This document shows positions 25,766 to 34,677 of a stretch of 52,357 bases of DNA, piece after piece (the first letter of the stretch is position 1; each line of letters opens with the position of its first letter). The stretch comes from Pseudomonadota bacterium (lineage in GTDB: Bacteria > Pseudomonadota > Gammaproteobacteria > Steroidobacterales > Woeseiaceae), in NCBI GenBank assembly GCA_022572185.1, contig JACZWL010000019.1:1-52357 (forward strand), read 5' to 3'. The position numbers and the translations under genes are program-made. The notes under the pieces are model-generated. The model was given only the letters and a program-made list of their open reading frames with translations. It ran no database searches and was not told where the DNA came from.

Positions 25766-25841
25766 GCCACAGCTGTTATTTATCGAACTCAGCCGGGCCG
25801 GTGACGAGGCCGTCCCGGCTCGGAGCACGTCTGCAGCGTGT

Positions 25842-26396
25842 TCAGGGCCAGAGCCAGCCGAATACTCCTGCTGTCAGGAAACCGTAGATCACACCGTCGA
25901 GTACATCCTTCGCGGTAGCGCTCCAGGGTTGGCCGAACCAGATCGAGCGCATCGGGGCAGCGCCCGCATACGCTAGAACGGCAACCGTGCCGGCGATCCG
26001 GAAAACATTCAGATAATCGGCGCCCGCCGATACTGTCACGCTTGCCACGTAGGCGACCAGGAACGAGATTGCCAAGCAGTAAATGATCCATTGAACCATT
26101 TGTTTGCCCATCGCCAGTGATCCGTGCGGGAGAATCGTCAGTATTGCGGCAGGCCCTTCCTTGAATTTCTCCTGCCATTCCGCGCTCTTGCGCTCCGCAG
26201 CGGTAGCCGCATAGGGAATGCTGTACTTGCCCGGTGCGGCAGATTTTAGCGCCATTCTGGCCGTGTCCTCGTCAGGCAGTTCCTGCCAGTCGGAATTGTG
26301 ATAATTCACCACCATCCAGATCAGGCTGCTGGCCATGAATACGACGACGCCCGATGCGAGAATCGGCAACCATAACGACACCAGACTTACGTTCAT
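25842..26396 (-). CDS. Membrane protein of unknown function (4 TM)
   Basis: The 184-residue protein has an N-terminal segment at about 8-30, a soluble middle region (NYHNSDWQELPDEDTARMAL to EKFKEGPAAILTILPHGSLA), then three segments from about 100 to the end. A conserved-looking run is GKQMVQWIIYCLAISFLVAY, and the end is GVIYGFLTAGVFGWLWP. Similar proteins are annotated only as conserved hypothetical membrane proteins. AGGGGA lies about 10 bp upstream of the start on the minus strand. It is transcribed divergently from the operon at 26555-28996. Confidence 0.6.
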   Translation of the reverse strand: MNVSLVSLWLPILASGVVVFMASSLIWMVVNYHNSDWQELPDEDTARMALKSAAPGKYSIPYAATAAERKSAEWQEKFKEGPAAILTILPHGSLAMGKQMVQWIIYCLAISFLVAYVASVTVSAGADYLNVFRIAGTVAVLAYAGAAPMRSIWFGQPWSATAKDVLDGVIYGFLTAGVFGWLWP

Positions 26397-26554
26397 TTGT
26401 CGGTTCCCCTTATTTTTGGCGGCTGTAACGCCGCTTATTCTATGCTGTAGTTTAGACCATTTTATTGGGAGAATCGGCGCGTCGGCTGGTTGACGTGGTG
26501 TTCGCCCGCAAATCTGTAGCTTTGTGCGACGATTTTCCTTCTAGAATAGGGCTC

Positions 26555-27196
26555 ATGATCCGCTACCGTTTGCCACAAACTCTGTTCTGCTGCTGTGTTG
26601 CGCTTGGTCTGGCGCTCGTCGTGCACAATGCCAGTGCGCACGGAAGCGTGGGCCCCGACGAAGACCTGTGCCTGATCAAAATCGGCTACCTCACGGCGCA
26701 TTTCAAAATTTATCTGCCGCGGACGCGTCAGCGGGAGGAGTTCTGTGAAGACGTGCCGGAAGCAACCGAGACCGTGTTTGTAATGGAGTATGTGCACAGC
26801 AGCCTTGGGAAAATGCCGATCGACTTTCGCATCATCCGGGACGTAACCGGACTGGGCCGCTTCGTCAAGTGGCAGGATGTGGCGCTGATCGAGTCGCTCG
26901 AGGGAGCTACCGTGTTTTATCAGCCGGCCATTATCGAGCCGGATGTATTTACGATCGTTCAGCAATTTGACGAGTCCGGTTGGTACATCGGGATCGTCAC
27001 CGCGCTACCTCAGGATACGGACAAGATTTACACTGCGGTTTTTCCGTTCAAGGTTGGTTTCACGGGCTTCGGCTACTGGCCGTTTTTCATTGGACTGATG
27101 ATCCTCGTTCAGCTCCATTACTGGTATATGAATGGATCATTGACGCGTTGGCGCGAATGGCGGAATAAACGCTCAAATGTCGTCTCGGAGATGTGA
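26555..27196 (+). CDS. Exported, C-terminally anchored protein with a predicted N-terminal histidine
   Basis: The 213-residue product has a signal peptide ending NASA, so signal peptidase would leave His29 as the first residue (HGSVGPDEDLCLIKIG). The exported domain has two cysteines (DLCL and EEFC) about 30 residues apart and another His in YLTAHFKIYL. One membrane segment near the C-terminus (YWPFFIGLMILVQLHYWYM) is followed by a basic tail. A free N-terminal His after an AxA site is how CopC and related copper proteins bind metal, so copper binding is a reasonable guess. The family is not named to my knowledge. It leads a three-gene operon, 1 bp before the YtkA/FixH-like gene. Confidence 0.6.
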   Translation: MIRYRLPQTLFCCCVALGLALVVHNASAHGSVGPDEDLCLIKIGYLTAHFKIYLPRTRQREEFCEDVPEATETVFVMEYVHSSLGKMPIDFRIIRDVTGLGRFVKWQDVALIESLEGATVFYQPAIIEPDVFTIVQQFDESGWYIGIVTALPQDTDKIYTAVFPFKVGFTGFGYWPFFIGLMILVQLHYWYMNGSLTRWREWRNKRSNVVSEM

Positions 27197-27197
27197 C

Positions 27198-27662
27198 ATG
27201 GCGAGTGGCCTGCGGAGCGCCGGTGTTCGCTTATGCTCGAGAGTGTTTTTTCGACACTTGACCGCGTTGGTGCTCATGGTGGCGTTACTTGCTGCCTCAA
27301 TAGCCGAGGAAAACCAGAGCGAGTCCGCTGACAACGGGGTTTGGATTTCGCAGTCTGGTCTCTTTAAGGTGGGTTATGAGAGTCAGCAGCATCCGATAGC
27401 GATCAACCGGATGCATAGTTGGGTGCTGCATGTGGCAACGGCTGACGGCCAGCCCGTCGCGAACGCCGACATTTCGTTGACAGGTGGCATGCCGGCACAT
27501 GATCACGGTCTGCCGACCAGTCCCCGGATGACGCAATATTTGGGCAACGGTGAATACCTGATTGAGGGCATGCGTTTTCACATGAACGGCTCCTGGGAAA
27601 TTACGATCACCATCAGCACAGCTGGTAATCGCGACACCGTAGTCATCCTCCTGGAACTGTGA
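27198..27662 (+). CDS. YtkA/FixH-like periplasmic protein
   Basis: The 154-residue product has an uncleaved or cleaved N-terminal hydrophobic segment (LTALVLMVALLAASIA) and one beta-sandwich domain. That domain has the YtkA/FixH pattern: INRMHSWVLHVATADGQPVA, NADISLTGGMPAHDHGLPTS, PRMTQYLGNGEYLIEGMRFH, then MNGSWEITITI. The spaced Met and His residues (GGMPAHDHG and GMRFHM) recall copper-chaperone-like sites. GGAG 8 bp upstream fits ATG 27198, which follows the previous stop by one base; an earlier ATG at 27177 overlaps that gene. Its stop overlaps the GTG of the di-heme protein gene (GTGA), so all three genes are tightly coupled. Confidence 0.7.
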   Translation: MASGLRSAGVRLCSRVFFRHLTALVLMVALLAASIAEENQSESADNGVWISQSGLFKVGYESQQHPIAINRMHSWVLHVATADGQPVANADISLTGGMPAHDHGLPTSPRMTQYLGNGEYLIEGMRFHMNGSWEITITISTAGNRDTVVILLEL

Positions 27663-28996
27663 CCTTGGCCAAAGGAGTGAACAGGGGAAACAGGCTTGCA
27701 AGGCTCATTGGTCTCGCGGCCATAGCGGCATTGGTCGCCTGGTGGTTCAACCGAACGGTCGATCCTTCGCCCTGGACCGAGATCGAGACGGAGATGCTGC
27801 GCTCGCTCTGGATCGGCAGTCTGCCGCCGTTGGCCCCCGATCCGTCGAATGCCATGGCGGATGACCCGCGTGCGGCGAAGCTGGGTCAGCAATTATTTTT
27901 CGATCAAAGGCTCAGCGCCAACGGGCGGATCGCCTGCGCGACCTGCCATCAGCCGCAGCGCCGTTTCACGGACGGGCGGGCCAGGGGTCAGGCGATAGGG
28001 ACCTCAAAGCGTAATACGCCAAGCATCGTCGGAACCGCGCACAGTCCGTGGCTCTACTGGGATGGCCGCAAAGACAGCCTGTGGTCACAAGCCTTGTCGC
28101 CCCTGGAAGACCCGAACGAGCATGCCGGCACCCGCATGCAATACGTGCGGCTCATTGCCACAGACTCGAGCTATCGAGCAGCCTATGAGGCGTTGATCGG
28201 GCCCTTGCCCGACCTGTCGGACCGAAGCCGGTTCCCGGACGCCGCGGCTCCCGTTGCAGAGCCGCAGTTGCACGCCGCATGGCAGGCGATGACCACCCAT
28301 GATCGGGAACTCGTCAACAGGATATTCGTGAATATCGGCAAATCGATTGCGGCCTATGAACGACTTCTCATGCCAGGCCCGTCACGTTTCGATGCTTATG
28401 TTCAAGCCGTGCTGGATCGGGATGAGGCCGCTCAGCACGCAACGTTCAGCGACGACGAAATAATGGGTTTGCGCCTCTTCATCGGCGAGGCTAATTGCAC
28501 GCAATGTCATAACGGACCGCTCTTCACCAACTTCGAATTTCACAACACGGGCGTCACCACCTTTCCGAGTGAAGTGCCTGATAAAGGCCGCATCGTTGGC
28601 GTGCGCAGTGTGAAGTCGGATCCCTTCAATTGCCTGGGCGCCTACAGCGACGATCCGGCAAAAGACTGTGCCGAACTGCGTTTTACCCGCACCGGACCCG
28701 AGCTGATTGGCGCAATGCGGACGCCTTCGTTGCGAAATCTCGAGGGGACCGGTCCCTATATGCACAAGGGCCAAATGGCGTCACTGGCGGCGGTACTCGA
28801 TCACTATAATCGGGCCCCGCTTGCGATGATTGGACACAACGAGGCGAAGCCTCTCAAGCTAAACCGACGTGAACGCATGCAGCTTGAGAATTTTCTCAAG
28901 ACCCTTGCGGCCCCCTTGGCGACACCGGCCGAGTGGCTTGGAGCTCCTGCCGATGACGACGCCAGGCTCGCCGTACACGCCGGTTCAGCACCCTGA
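27659..28996 (+). CDS. Di-heme cytochrome c peroxidase / MauG-family protein
   Basis: The 445-residue product has an N-terminal anchor (LARLIGLAAIAALVAWW) and two c-type heme sites: CATCH at 93-97 and CTQCH at 280-284. Family marks include LGQQLFFDQRLSANGRIACA, RNTPSIVGTAHSPWLYWDGR, and RTPSLRNLEGTGPYMHKGQM with the downstream Met/His region. Members either reduce peroxide or, like MauG and MbnH, oxidise tryptophan or tyrosine residues in a partner protein. It starts with GTG at 27659, overlapping the YtkA-like stop. The tight operon with two exported proteins favours a partner-modifying or metal-linked role over plain peroxide defence, but that is inference. Confidence 0.85.
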   Translation: MTLAKGVNRGNRLARLIGLAAIAALVAWWFNRTVDPSPWTEIETEMLRSLWIGSLPPLAPDPSNAMADDPRAAKLGQQLFFDQRLSANGRIACATCHQPQRRFTDGRARGQAIGTSKRNTPSIVGTAHSPWLYWDGRKDSLWSQALSPLEDPNEHAGTRMQYVRLIATDSSYRAAYEALIGPLPDLSDRSRFPDAAAPVAEPQLHAAWQAMTTHDRELVNRIFVNIGKSIAAYERLLMPGPSRFDAYVQAVLDRDEAAQHATFSDDEIMGLRLFIGEANCTQCHNGPLFTNFEFHNTGVTTFPSEVPDKGRIVGVRSVKSDPFNCLGAYSDDPAKDCAELRFTRTGPELIGAMRTPSLRNLEGTGPYMHKGQMASLAAVLDHYNRAPLAMIGHNEAKPLKLNRRERMQLENFLKTLAAPLATPAEWLGAPADDDARLAVHAGSAP

Positions 28997-29023
28997 ACTG
29001 TAGTTTGTCCGTGATATCAGTTC

Positions 29024-31258
29024 CTACACGGAAATTGCGGGGAATGAGACTCTGAATTCCGCTCCCGGCTCCTGGTTGATCACGTCCACTTTGCCATTCA
29101 TTGCCACGCTGAGCTGATGGACGATGGCCAGGCCAATGCCTGTGCCGACCGTTTCTCTCGTGAGTTCGCTTTCTGCGCGGTAGAATAACTTGAAGATTTT
29201 CTTCATCTGGTTCCTGGAAACGCCGGGGCCGAAGTCTCTTACAGCGAACATGACTTTGTTGTCGCTGGTAAGTTTACTGGTGATGCCGATGCGTTTTTCT
29301 TTTGCACCTTTCGAGAACTTGATCGCATTATCGACGAGGTTGATGATGATCTGGGCGAAGCAGTCTTCGTCGATGTTGATGGTCGCTTTGTCTGCTTGTT
29401 CGTCTTTCTGCAACTCGAGCTCGAAGCCGGCGCGTTGTACCTGGCTCGAGATCTTCGATTCGATCTGGTTCATCAGTTCGCCGACCGTGACGGGCTGCAA
29501 GTCGAATTGTGGTTCGTTTCGGGTGATATTGGCCAGCTGCAGTACGTTCGAGATCAATCTCGTCAGGCGCTCGCTCTCATCGTGTATGAATTCATAATAC
29601 TGTTGCTGTTTCTCGGGCTCTGCCCAGCCTTCCTTGAGCATCTCGCCATACATGCGGATCGAGGTCAGGGGTGTCTTCAGTTCATGGCTGACCGCTGAGA
29701 CGAAATCCTGCTGTTGCCGGGCCAGGCTAATTTGGCTCAGGCCCAGGCGATACAGAATAAAAAAGCCGCCGAGAAATACAATCGCGAGTACGAGCGTGAG
29801 CCAGCCGATAACCGTGGCGCCGGGCCCGGGAGGCAGGCCGTTGATGCTGTAAATCAGCTCGAGGCTATCCAGTGGTGCGGATAAGCGGTTGCGGTAAAGC
29901 AGGGCGCCGTCGAATGCTTGAGAACTGTTGGGATAATCAGAATACCGCTTGCCGGTGAGCGTGTGGATGACGTCATCCTGGTAGGCGACGATCAGGTTAC
30001 TCATGGCAGAGAGTCCGGTCTCGTTAAAGCGAGTGTCGAAGGCGCCGTGAATAAAAGTCTCCTTGTCGATCAGGAGTCCCTGGATGTAGCGCTCGCCCTC
30101 GCGCCAGACCTTGCGGAAAAGCACGAAGTGGCCGCTGTCGAGCAGGCTGAACTCCAGCGGGTCGATCTCGCTCTCGAAGGTACTAATACGCAGATCTGCG
30201 GGCCCTGCCAGGCTGCTGACCGGCCGCCGCGCAGATACCGTCAGCCCGACGGGTTCGGATTCCGGCAATGAGATCTGCTCTCTTCGTTTCATTCTGCCGG
30301 GGGCGAGGAGGCGTTCGTCGTCCCTGATTGATCCTGCAGTTCGCGATCGCTCGGCAACTTCACTTTTCTTTTGATAGGCGGCATCCAGCTTGAGGTCGGC
30401 GACTTTGCCGAGCGTGTTGAGTCGTTCTTTGCTCTCGAGGGTGCCAACCATGCTTGCATCGGCCAGTGTGCCGGCCGCGTATTCATCGTCCGAACTCTTT
30501 CTCGGGCTGTTCAGCTCATCGAAGACCGCCTGGCTATACAGCTCGTTTTGTTTCGGGGCCGGTTCCTCAGGCATGGCGTAGAGTTTGTCCACGGCATCTT
30601 TATCATCGACGGTCTCGCTGCCGAGTTGTGCAGTGACTTCTGCTATTTGTCGCTGCCGGTCCTCGTCAGTGTCAGCCTCTTGTTCAGCTTCAGCTTCGTC
30701 CGAAGCGGCCTTGGGGGTTGCAGGCGAAGAGGCAAGCCTTCGTCTCACGCCCGTCGCCTGGTATTGAACAAGGCGGTTGTCGCTCAGGATGTCCTGAATT
30801 CTATGCGCCAGTTGCAGCCGTCGTTCGTACTCGTCTTCGCCGATGCCAAACGTTAGCGGGTCGGCAGTACTCTTTGGCAAAAGCGGCGTGGAGAAGTCCC
30901 CTTCGGTGCCGACCTGGAAGTAGCCGATCACGCCGGGCAATTCCTGGGTGACCGGAAATTCAGACAAAGGCGAGCGCTGCACCAGGTTGGCGCTGGGGTC
31001 GCCGGTGACGATTAGAAATGTGTAGTCGGCGAAAGAGCGGGCTTCGGCCGTGTTGATCCTGTCGACCAGGCTTGCATCCATGCGCTTGGTGAGTTCCTCC
31101 GCCATGCCCCGGTATTGATGAAAGGCTTCCCATTTGAGCTGGCTGTAGGCCTGCCAGATTAATACAGCGGTGGGGATGGCGAGTGCCAGGAAAAAGACAG
31201 TCAACAGTATCTTCAGACGGTCTTTATCGAAGCCCTTGATGAGGGTTTTGGGCAGCAT
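29024..31258 (-). CDS. Sensor histidine kinase with a very large periplasmic region
   Basis: The 744-residue kinase has TM1 at about 17-36, then some 450 residues outside the cytoplasm. These include a charged, low-complexity stretch (KAASDEAEAEQEADTDEDRQ region) between two more ordered parts. TM2 is near 485-508 (VIGWLTLVLAIVFLGGFFIL). The kinase core follows: FVSAVSHELKTPLTSIRMYG with the phospho-His, the N box IIINLVDNAIKFSKG, G1 DFGPGVS and G2 GTGIGLAIVHQLSVAMNGK. Catalytic motifs are complete. It begins 4 bp after the response-regulator stop, so the pair is one operon, divergent from the PspA/VWA genes, whose state it may control. Confidence 0.88.
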   Translation of the reverse strand: MLPKTLIKGFDKDRLKILLTVFFLALAIPTAVLIWQAYSQLKWEAFHQYRGMAEELTKRMDASLVDRINTAEARSFADYTFLIVTGDPSANLVQRSPLSEFPVTQELPGVIGYFQVGTEGDFSTPLLPKSTADPLTFGIGEDEYERRLQLAHRIQDILSDNRLVQYQATGVRRRLASSPATPKAASDEAEAEQEADTDEDRQRQIAEVTAQLGSETVDDKDAVDKLYAMPEEPAPKQNELYSQAVFDELNSPRKSSDDEYAAGTLADASMVGTLESKERLNTLGKVADLKLDAAYQKKSEVAERSRTAGSIRDDERLLAPGRMKRREQISLPESEPVGLTVSARRPVSSLAGPADLRISTFESEIDPLEFSLLDSGHFVLFRKVWREGERYIQGLLIDKETFIHGAFDTRFNETGLSAMSNLIVAYQDDVIHTLTGKRYSDYPNSSQAFDGALLYRNRLSAPLDSLELIYSINGLPPGPGATVIGWLTLVLAIVFLGGFFILYRLGLSQISLARQQQDFVSAVSHELKTPLTSIRMYGEMLKEGWAEPEKQQQYYEFIHDESERLTRLISNVLQLANITRNEPQFDLQPVTVGELMNQIESKISSQVQRAGFELELQKDEQADKATINIDEDCFAQIIINLVDNAIKFSKGAKEKRIGITSKLTSDNKVMFAVRDFGPGVSRNQMKKIFKLFYRAESELTRETVGTGIGLAIVHQLSVAMNGKVDVINQEPGAEFRVSFPAISV

Positions 31259-31262
31259 GGCG

Positions 31263-31970
31263 CTAATCTGCCGTCAGCAGCCGGTAACCGGCACCGCGTA
31301 CCGTGATGAGGCCCGCCGGTTCCTTGGGGTTGGTCTCGATCTTGCGCCTGAGTTTCGCAATATGGATGTCGACCGTTCGTGTCTCTATTTCGAGATTTCT
31401 AGCATAACCCCATACTTTTGTTAATAATTCTTCTCTCGACACGGGCCTTGCCGAGTTAGCCGCGAGGTAACTCAGGATCTCGATCTCGCGCCGGGTGAAG
31501 GTCAGTGGCTCAGCACCGTTCTGACCGGTGAGGTTCTCGGTATCTATTTGCACGTTATTGCTGAGGCTGATGGTCCTGGCCTGCTCGATGCCGATCCGCG
31601 ACCGTCGCAGGACCGCTTCGATGCGAAGTACCAGCTGCTGGATGGAGAAGGGCTTGGCGACATAGTCATCGGCGCCGAGTTTCAAGCCCTGGATGATCTC
31701 TTCATCCGAGGTCTTGGCGGTCAGCATGATGATCGGCTGCTCGCGGTCTCTGGCTCGTATCTCGTTACAGATCTCATAGCCATCCATGCCGGGCAGCATG
31801 ATGTCGAGCAATATCAGATCGAACTTGCCCGTCAGTGCTTTCTCGAGGCCCTCCGGTCCGTTGTCGGCGCTGTCCACGTCGTAGCCGTGGAAGACGAACA
31901 CGTCGATGAGGCCGGAGCGGATGGCCTCTTCATCTTCCACGATCAGAATGCTGATCGATCGCTTATTCAC
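31263..31970 (-). CDS. OmpR-family response regulator
   Basis: The 235-residue protein has a receiver domain (acidic residues E12, D13; phospho-Asp56 in LILLDIMLPGMDGYEIC; KPF lysine in ADDYVAKPFSIQQL) and a C-terminal winged helix (LTFTRREIEILSYLAANSAR, SREELLTKVWGYARNLEIET, VDIHIAKLRRKIE, TVRGAGYRL). It binds DNA when phosphorylated by the downstream kinase. The 168-bp gap to the oppositely oriented pspA-like gene is a natural place for its binding sites. The start ATG has AT-rich sequence upstream and no clear repeat that I could assign as an operator. Confidence 0.9.
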   Translation of the reverse strand: MNKRSISILIVEDEEAIRSGLIDVFVFHGYDVDSADNGPEGLEKALTGKFDLILLDIMLPGMDGYEICNEIRARDREQPIIMLTAKTSDEEIIQGLKLGADDYVAKPFSIQQLVLRIEAVLRRSRIGIEQARTISLSNNVQIDTENLTGQNGAEPLTFTRREIEILSYLAANSARPVSREELLTKVWGYARNLEIETRTVDIHIAKLRRKIETNPKEPAGLITVRGAGYRLLTAD

Positions 31971-32138
31971 GCAGTCTAGGCTAGCAGTTTGCGACAGTCA
32001 GATCAGCGATCGCTTGTAAAGTTCTTGTAAATTCTGTGCGGCAGGTTTTACCCGTTCGTGTCTTAAGTGTGCTGGCGTTCCTCTCTACCATTTGTGCCAT
32101 TGAAATATTTTGTCCAGCAAACGGAAGGAGACAACATC

Positions 32139-32687
32139 ATGGCACTTATCAACCGCATATCGCGGCTTTTCCAGGCGGACTTTCACGCCGTTTTGGATCA
32201 GATCGAAGAGCCCGAGCAGCTTCTAAAGCAAGCCATTCGGGAGATGGAAGACGATCTGGTCGAGACCGAGCAGCGCATAAGAGTGTGTGCGCATGACCAG
32301 GAAGCGCTGGCGACACGCAACAGCGAAATCGACAGCAAGCTTTCTGAGATCGACGAGGAACTGGACCTTTGTTTCGAATCGGAGAAGGACGATCTGGCCA
32401 AAGGCCTGATCAGGAAAAAGCTCGAGGCAGCGCGGCTGTCGAAGCAGCTGAGTGCAAAACACAGCGCTTCTGAGAAGTACCTGACCGAGCAGCGCGTCAT
32501 GCTCGATGAAAACCGGGCAACGCTCGAGGGCCTGCGGCAAAAAGCAGAGCTGTTTGCACAACGCGCACCGGCAGGCGGCACATCGGAATTCGATGATATC
32601 GCCTGGATGGCACGGGAGCTGCGAGTGGGCGACGACGAAGTGGAAGTCGCTTATCTCCGTGAGAAAAACGCAAGGAGTCAGTCATGA
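32139..32687 (+). CDS. PspA/IM30-family protein
   Basis: The 182-residue product starts MALINRISRLFQADFHAVLD, then QIEEPEQLLKQAIREMEDDL, the PspA opening with its amphipathic membrane-binding helix and the conserved ExPxxxLxQxIREME motif. The rest is a long coiled coil typical of ESCRT-III-like PspA/Vipp1 proteins that bind and remodel stressed inner membrane. At 182 residues it is shorter than E. coli PspA (222). GGAAGGA 8-16 bp upstream supports the start. It shares an ATGA overlap with the membrane-protein gene that follows. No PspF-type activator or PspBC is present; the divergent two-component system is the likely regulator. Confidence 0.82.
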   Translation: MALINRISRLFQADFHAVLDQIEEPEQLLKQAIREMEDDLVETEQRIRVCAHDQEALATRNSEIDSKLSEIDEELDLCFESEKDDLAKGLIRKKLEAARLSKQLSAKHSASEKYLTEQRVMLDENRATLEGLRQKAELFAQRAPAGGTSEFDDIAWMARELRVGDDEVEVAYLREKNARSQS

Positions 32688-33250
32688 AGCGGCCTGGCTT
32701 TTTTCACGGCGTTGTCGTGGCCGCGGTTCTGGGCTTCTTCGCCAGTGCCATCGTTGCCACCCTCACGCCATTCCTTGGCCTCGGTGCCGTCGTTCGCCTG
32801 GTCATTCCCTTGCTGGGGCTGGCTTACCTCCTGTACTTGCTCAATCGCACGGCAGAACGGGTAGGGCGCGTCACCACGTTAACGCTTTGGACAGCAATGG
32901 CAGCAGTCACCTGGTGGATTGCACCACCGTTACCGCTGTATCTGATGGTCCATGTCGGCACCATCTGGCTTGTTCGCTCCCTTTATTTCTACTCGGGTGT
33001 GATACCGGCACTGATGGATCTCGGTTTGGGTGCTTTGAGTATCTCGGCCGCGGTCTGGGCGATCACCCGTTCGGGCAGCGTGTTCCTCGCGACCTGGTGT
33101 TTCTTCCTGGTGCAGGCGCTGTTTGTGGCGATTCCACCAGCAGTGCAGCGGAAAGCGAAGCCGGAACAGAACACACCGGCCGGCAACGAGAACTTCGAGC
33201 GCGCCAGACGTCAGGCCGATGCGGCTCTTGGCCAGCTGTTCACCCAATAG
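32684..33250 (+). CDS. Five-to-six-TM membrane protein linked to PspA
   Basis: The 188-residue product has hydrophobic segments at about 8-28, 32-52, 65-80, 84-103, 110-130 and 134-152, then a soluble tail (NENFERARRQADAALGQLFT). I do not recognise a named family. The start overlaps the pspA-like stop (ATGA, 32684-32687), and the VWA gene begins 40 bp downstream, so the three genes form one operon. It may be the membrane docking partner for the PspA-like protein, as PspB/PspC or LiaF-type proteins are in other lineages; that is inference from context. Confidence 0.65.
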   Translation: MKRPGFFHGVVVAAVLGFFASAIVATLTPFLGLGAVVRLVIPLLGLAYLLYLLNRTAERVGRVTTLTLWTAMAAVTWWIAPPLPLYLMVHVGTIWLVRSLYFYSGVIPALMDLGLGALSISAAVWAITRSGSVFLATWCFFLVQALFVAIPPAVQRKAKPEQNTPAGNENFERARRQADAALGQLFTQ

Positions 33251-33290
33251 AAATTTTTACTCCTTATATATACAACGAGAGGACATCATC

Positions 33291-34481
33291 ATGAAAAGCA
33301 AAATCTTAGGGCTTGCCCTGTTCGCACTAACCCTGGGTGCGGTGATCTATTACCCGTCACTCAAAGCCAAGCATATTGACCCTGCTCCGATCGAGCACAT
33401 CGTTGCACCTGCTGGCATCCCCAAAATAGATGTCGTGTTTGTGCTCGATACGACCGGCAGCATGAGTGGCCTGATTCAGACCGCGAAGGACAAGATCTGG
33501 TCAATCGCCACAACGATGGCATCGGCACAGCCGACGCCCGAGATTCGCATTGGTCTGGTTGCCTATCGTGACCGCGGTGATCACTATGTCACGAAAGTAG
33601 TCGATCTGTCCGATGACCTGGATTCCGTTTATGCCACGCTGATGGACTTTCAGGCGGATGGCGGCGGCGACACGCCCGAGAGCGTGAATCAGGCGCTGTA
33701 CGAAGCCGTGCACAACATCTCGTGGAGTCAGGACTCGCAGGCCTACCAGGTTGTGTTCCTGATCGGCGATGCACCACCGCATATGGACTATCAGGGCGAG
33801 GTGCAGTACCCGGAGATCGTGATGGCTGCCTTGGAGAAAGGCATTGTGATCAACACGATTCAATGCGGTGAAATTCCGACGACCGTCGGGCCCTGGACGC
33901 AGATCGCGAGCCTCGGCCACGGCAAGTTCTTCCAGGTAGGCCAGGCGGGCAGCGCGGTTGCTATGACGACCCCGTTTGACGCAGAGATCGCCACGTTGTC
34001 GGCCAGGCTTGACGACACGCGGCTGTACTACGGCAGCAAGGAAGAAAAGGAAAAAATGGCGAGAAAGGTCGCGGCTACCGACAAACTGCATAAGAGTTCA
34101 TCGGTTGAATCCCGTGCACGTCGCGCCGCGTTCAATATGTCGGCAGCCGGCAAGGCGAATCTCCTGGGTGAGAATGAACTGGTCGACGGCATCACCAGCG
34201 GGACCATCAAACTCGACGAACTCGACGAGGCTGAGCTGCCCGCGGCGCTGAAGCCTATGGCGCCGGCGGAACAGGAGGCGTACGTCGCACGACTCGCTGG
34301 CGAACGGGCTGACCTGCAGCGGCAGATACGTGAACTCGCAGACGACCGCGACAGCTATATCTCCAAGAAGGTCGAAGAAGCCGGTGGCTACAAAGACTCA
34401 CTGGATCAGAAGATCTATGACGCTGTCAGCGTGCAGGCTGGCATAGTCGGGCTCGAGTACAGCGACGGTCCGGAATACTGA
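33291..34481 (+). CDS. Exported von Willebrand factor A domain protein
   Basis: The 396-residue product has an N-terminal signal or anchor (KILGLALFALTLGAVIYYPS) followed by a VWA domain. The MIDAS metal site is complete: DTTGSMS at about 53-59, the Thr in GGGDTPESVNQAL, and the Asp in VFLIGDAPPHMDY. Residues 270-396 are charged and helical (KEEKEKMARKVAATDKL, AEQEAYVARLAGERADLQRQ), giving a coiled-coil tail. GAGAGGA lies 8-14 bp upstream of the ATG. VWA proteins of this kind often work with stress or assembly machines. Here it is the third gene of the PspA operon and is followed by a clear terminator. Confidence 0.8.
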   Translation: MKSKILGLALFALTLGAVIYYPSLKAKHIDPAPIEHIVAPAGIPKIDVVFVLDTTGSMSGLIQTAKDKIWSIATTMASAQPTPEIRIGLVAYRDRGDHYVTKVVDLSDDLDSVYATLMDFQADGGGDTPESVNQALYEAVHNISWSQDSQAYQVVFLIGDAPPHMDYQGEVQYPEIVMAALEKGIVINTIQCGEIPTTVGPWTQIASLGHGKFFQVGQAGSAVAMTTPFDAEIATLSARLDDTRLYYGSKEEKEKMARKVAATDKLHKSSSVESRARRAAFNMSAAGKANLLGENELVDGITSGTIKLDELDEAELPAALKPMAPAEQEAYVARLAGERADLQRQIRELADDRDSYISKKVEEAGGYKDSLDQKIYDAVSVQAGIVGLEYSDGPEY

Positions 34482-34506
34482 TCGACGGCGTATCGAGATC
34501 AATATA

Positions 34507-34535
34507 CGGGGTCGCAAGCGGCCCCGTTTTCGTTT
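34507..34535 (+). terminator. Rho-independent terminator after the PspA/VWA operon
   Basis: CGGGGTCGC-AA-GCGGCCCCG forms a strong hairpin (one T-G pair), followed by TTTTCGTTT. It lies 26 bp after the VWA stop. Confidence 0.85.
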
Positions 34536-34677
34536 GCCCGGGTAATGCCTGGCATCGATCAAAAGGACGTCTTCGGTGAGGCGCTTACGGTAGATTCAAG
34601 GAAAACTGTGGAACGCCCAATATACAGATCGTAGCTATACAAAGCCGACATATGTCCCATTTAGGCCCTAATGCTCG

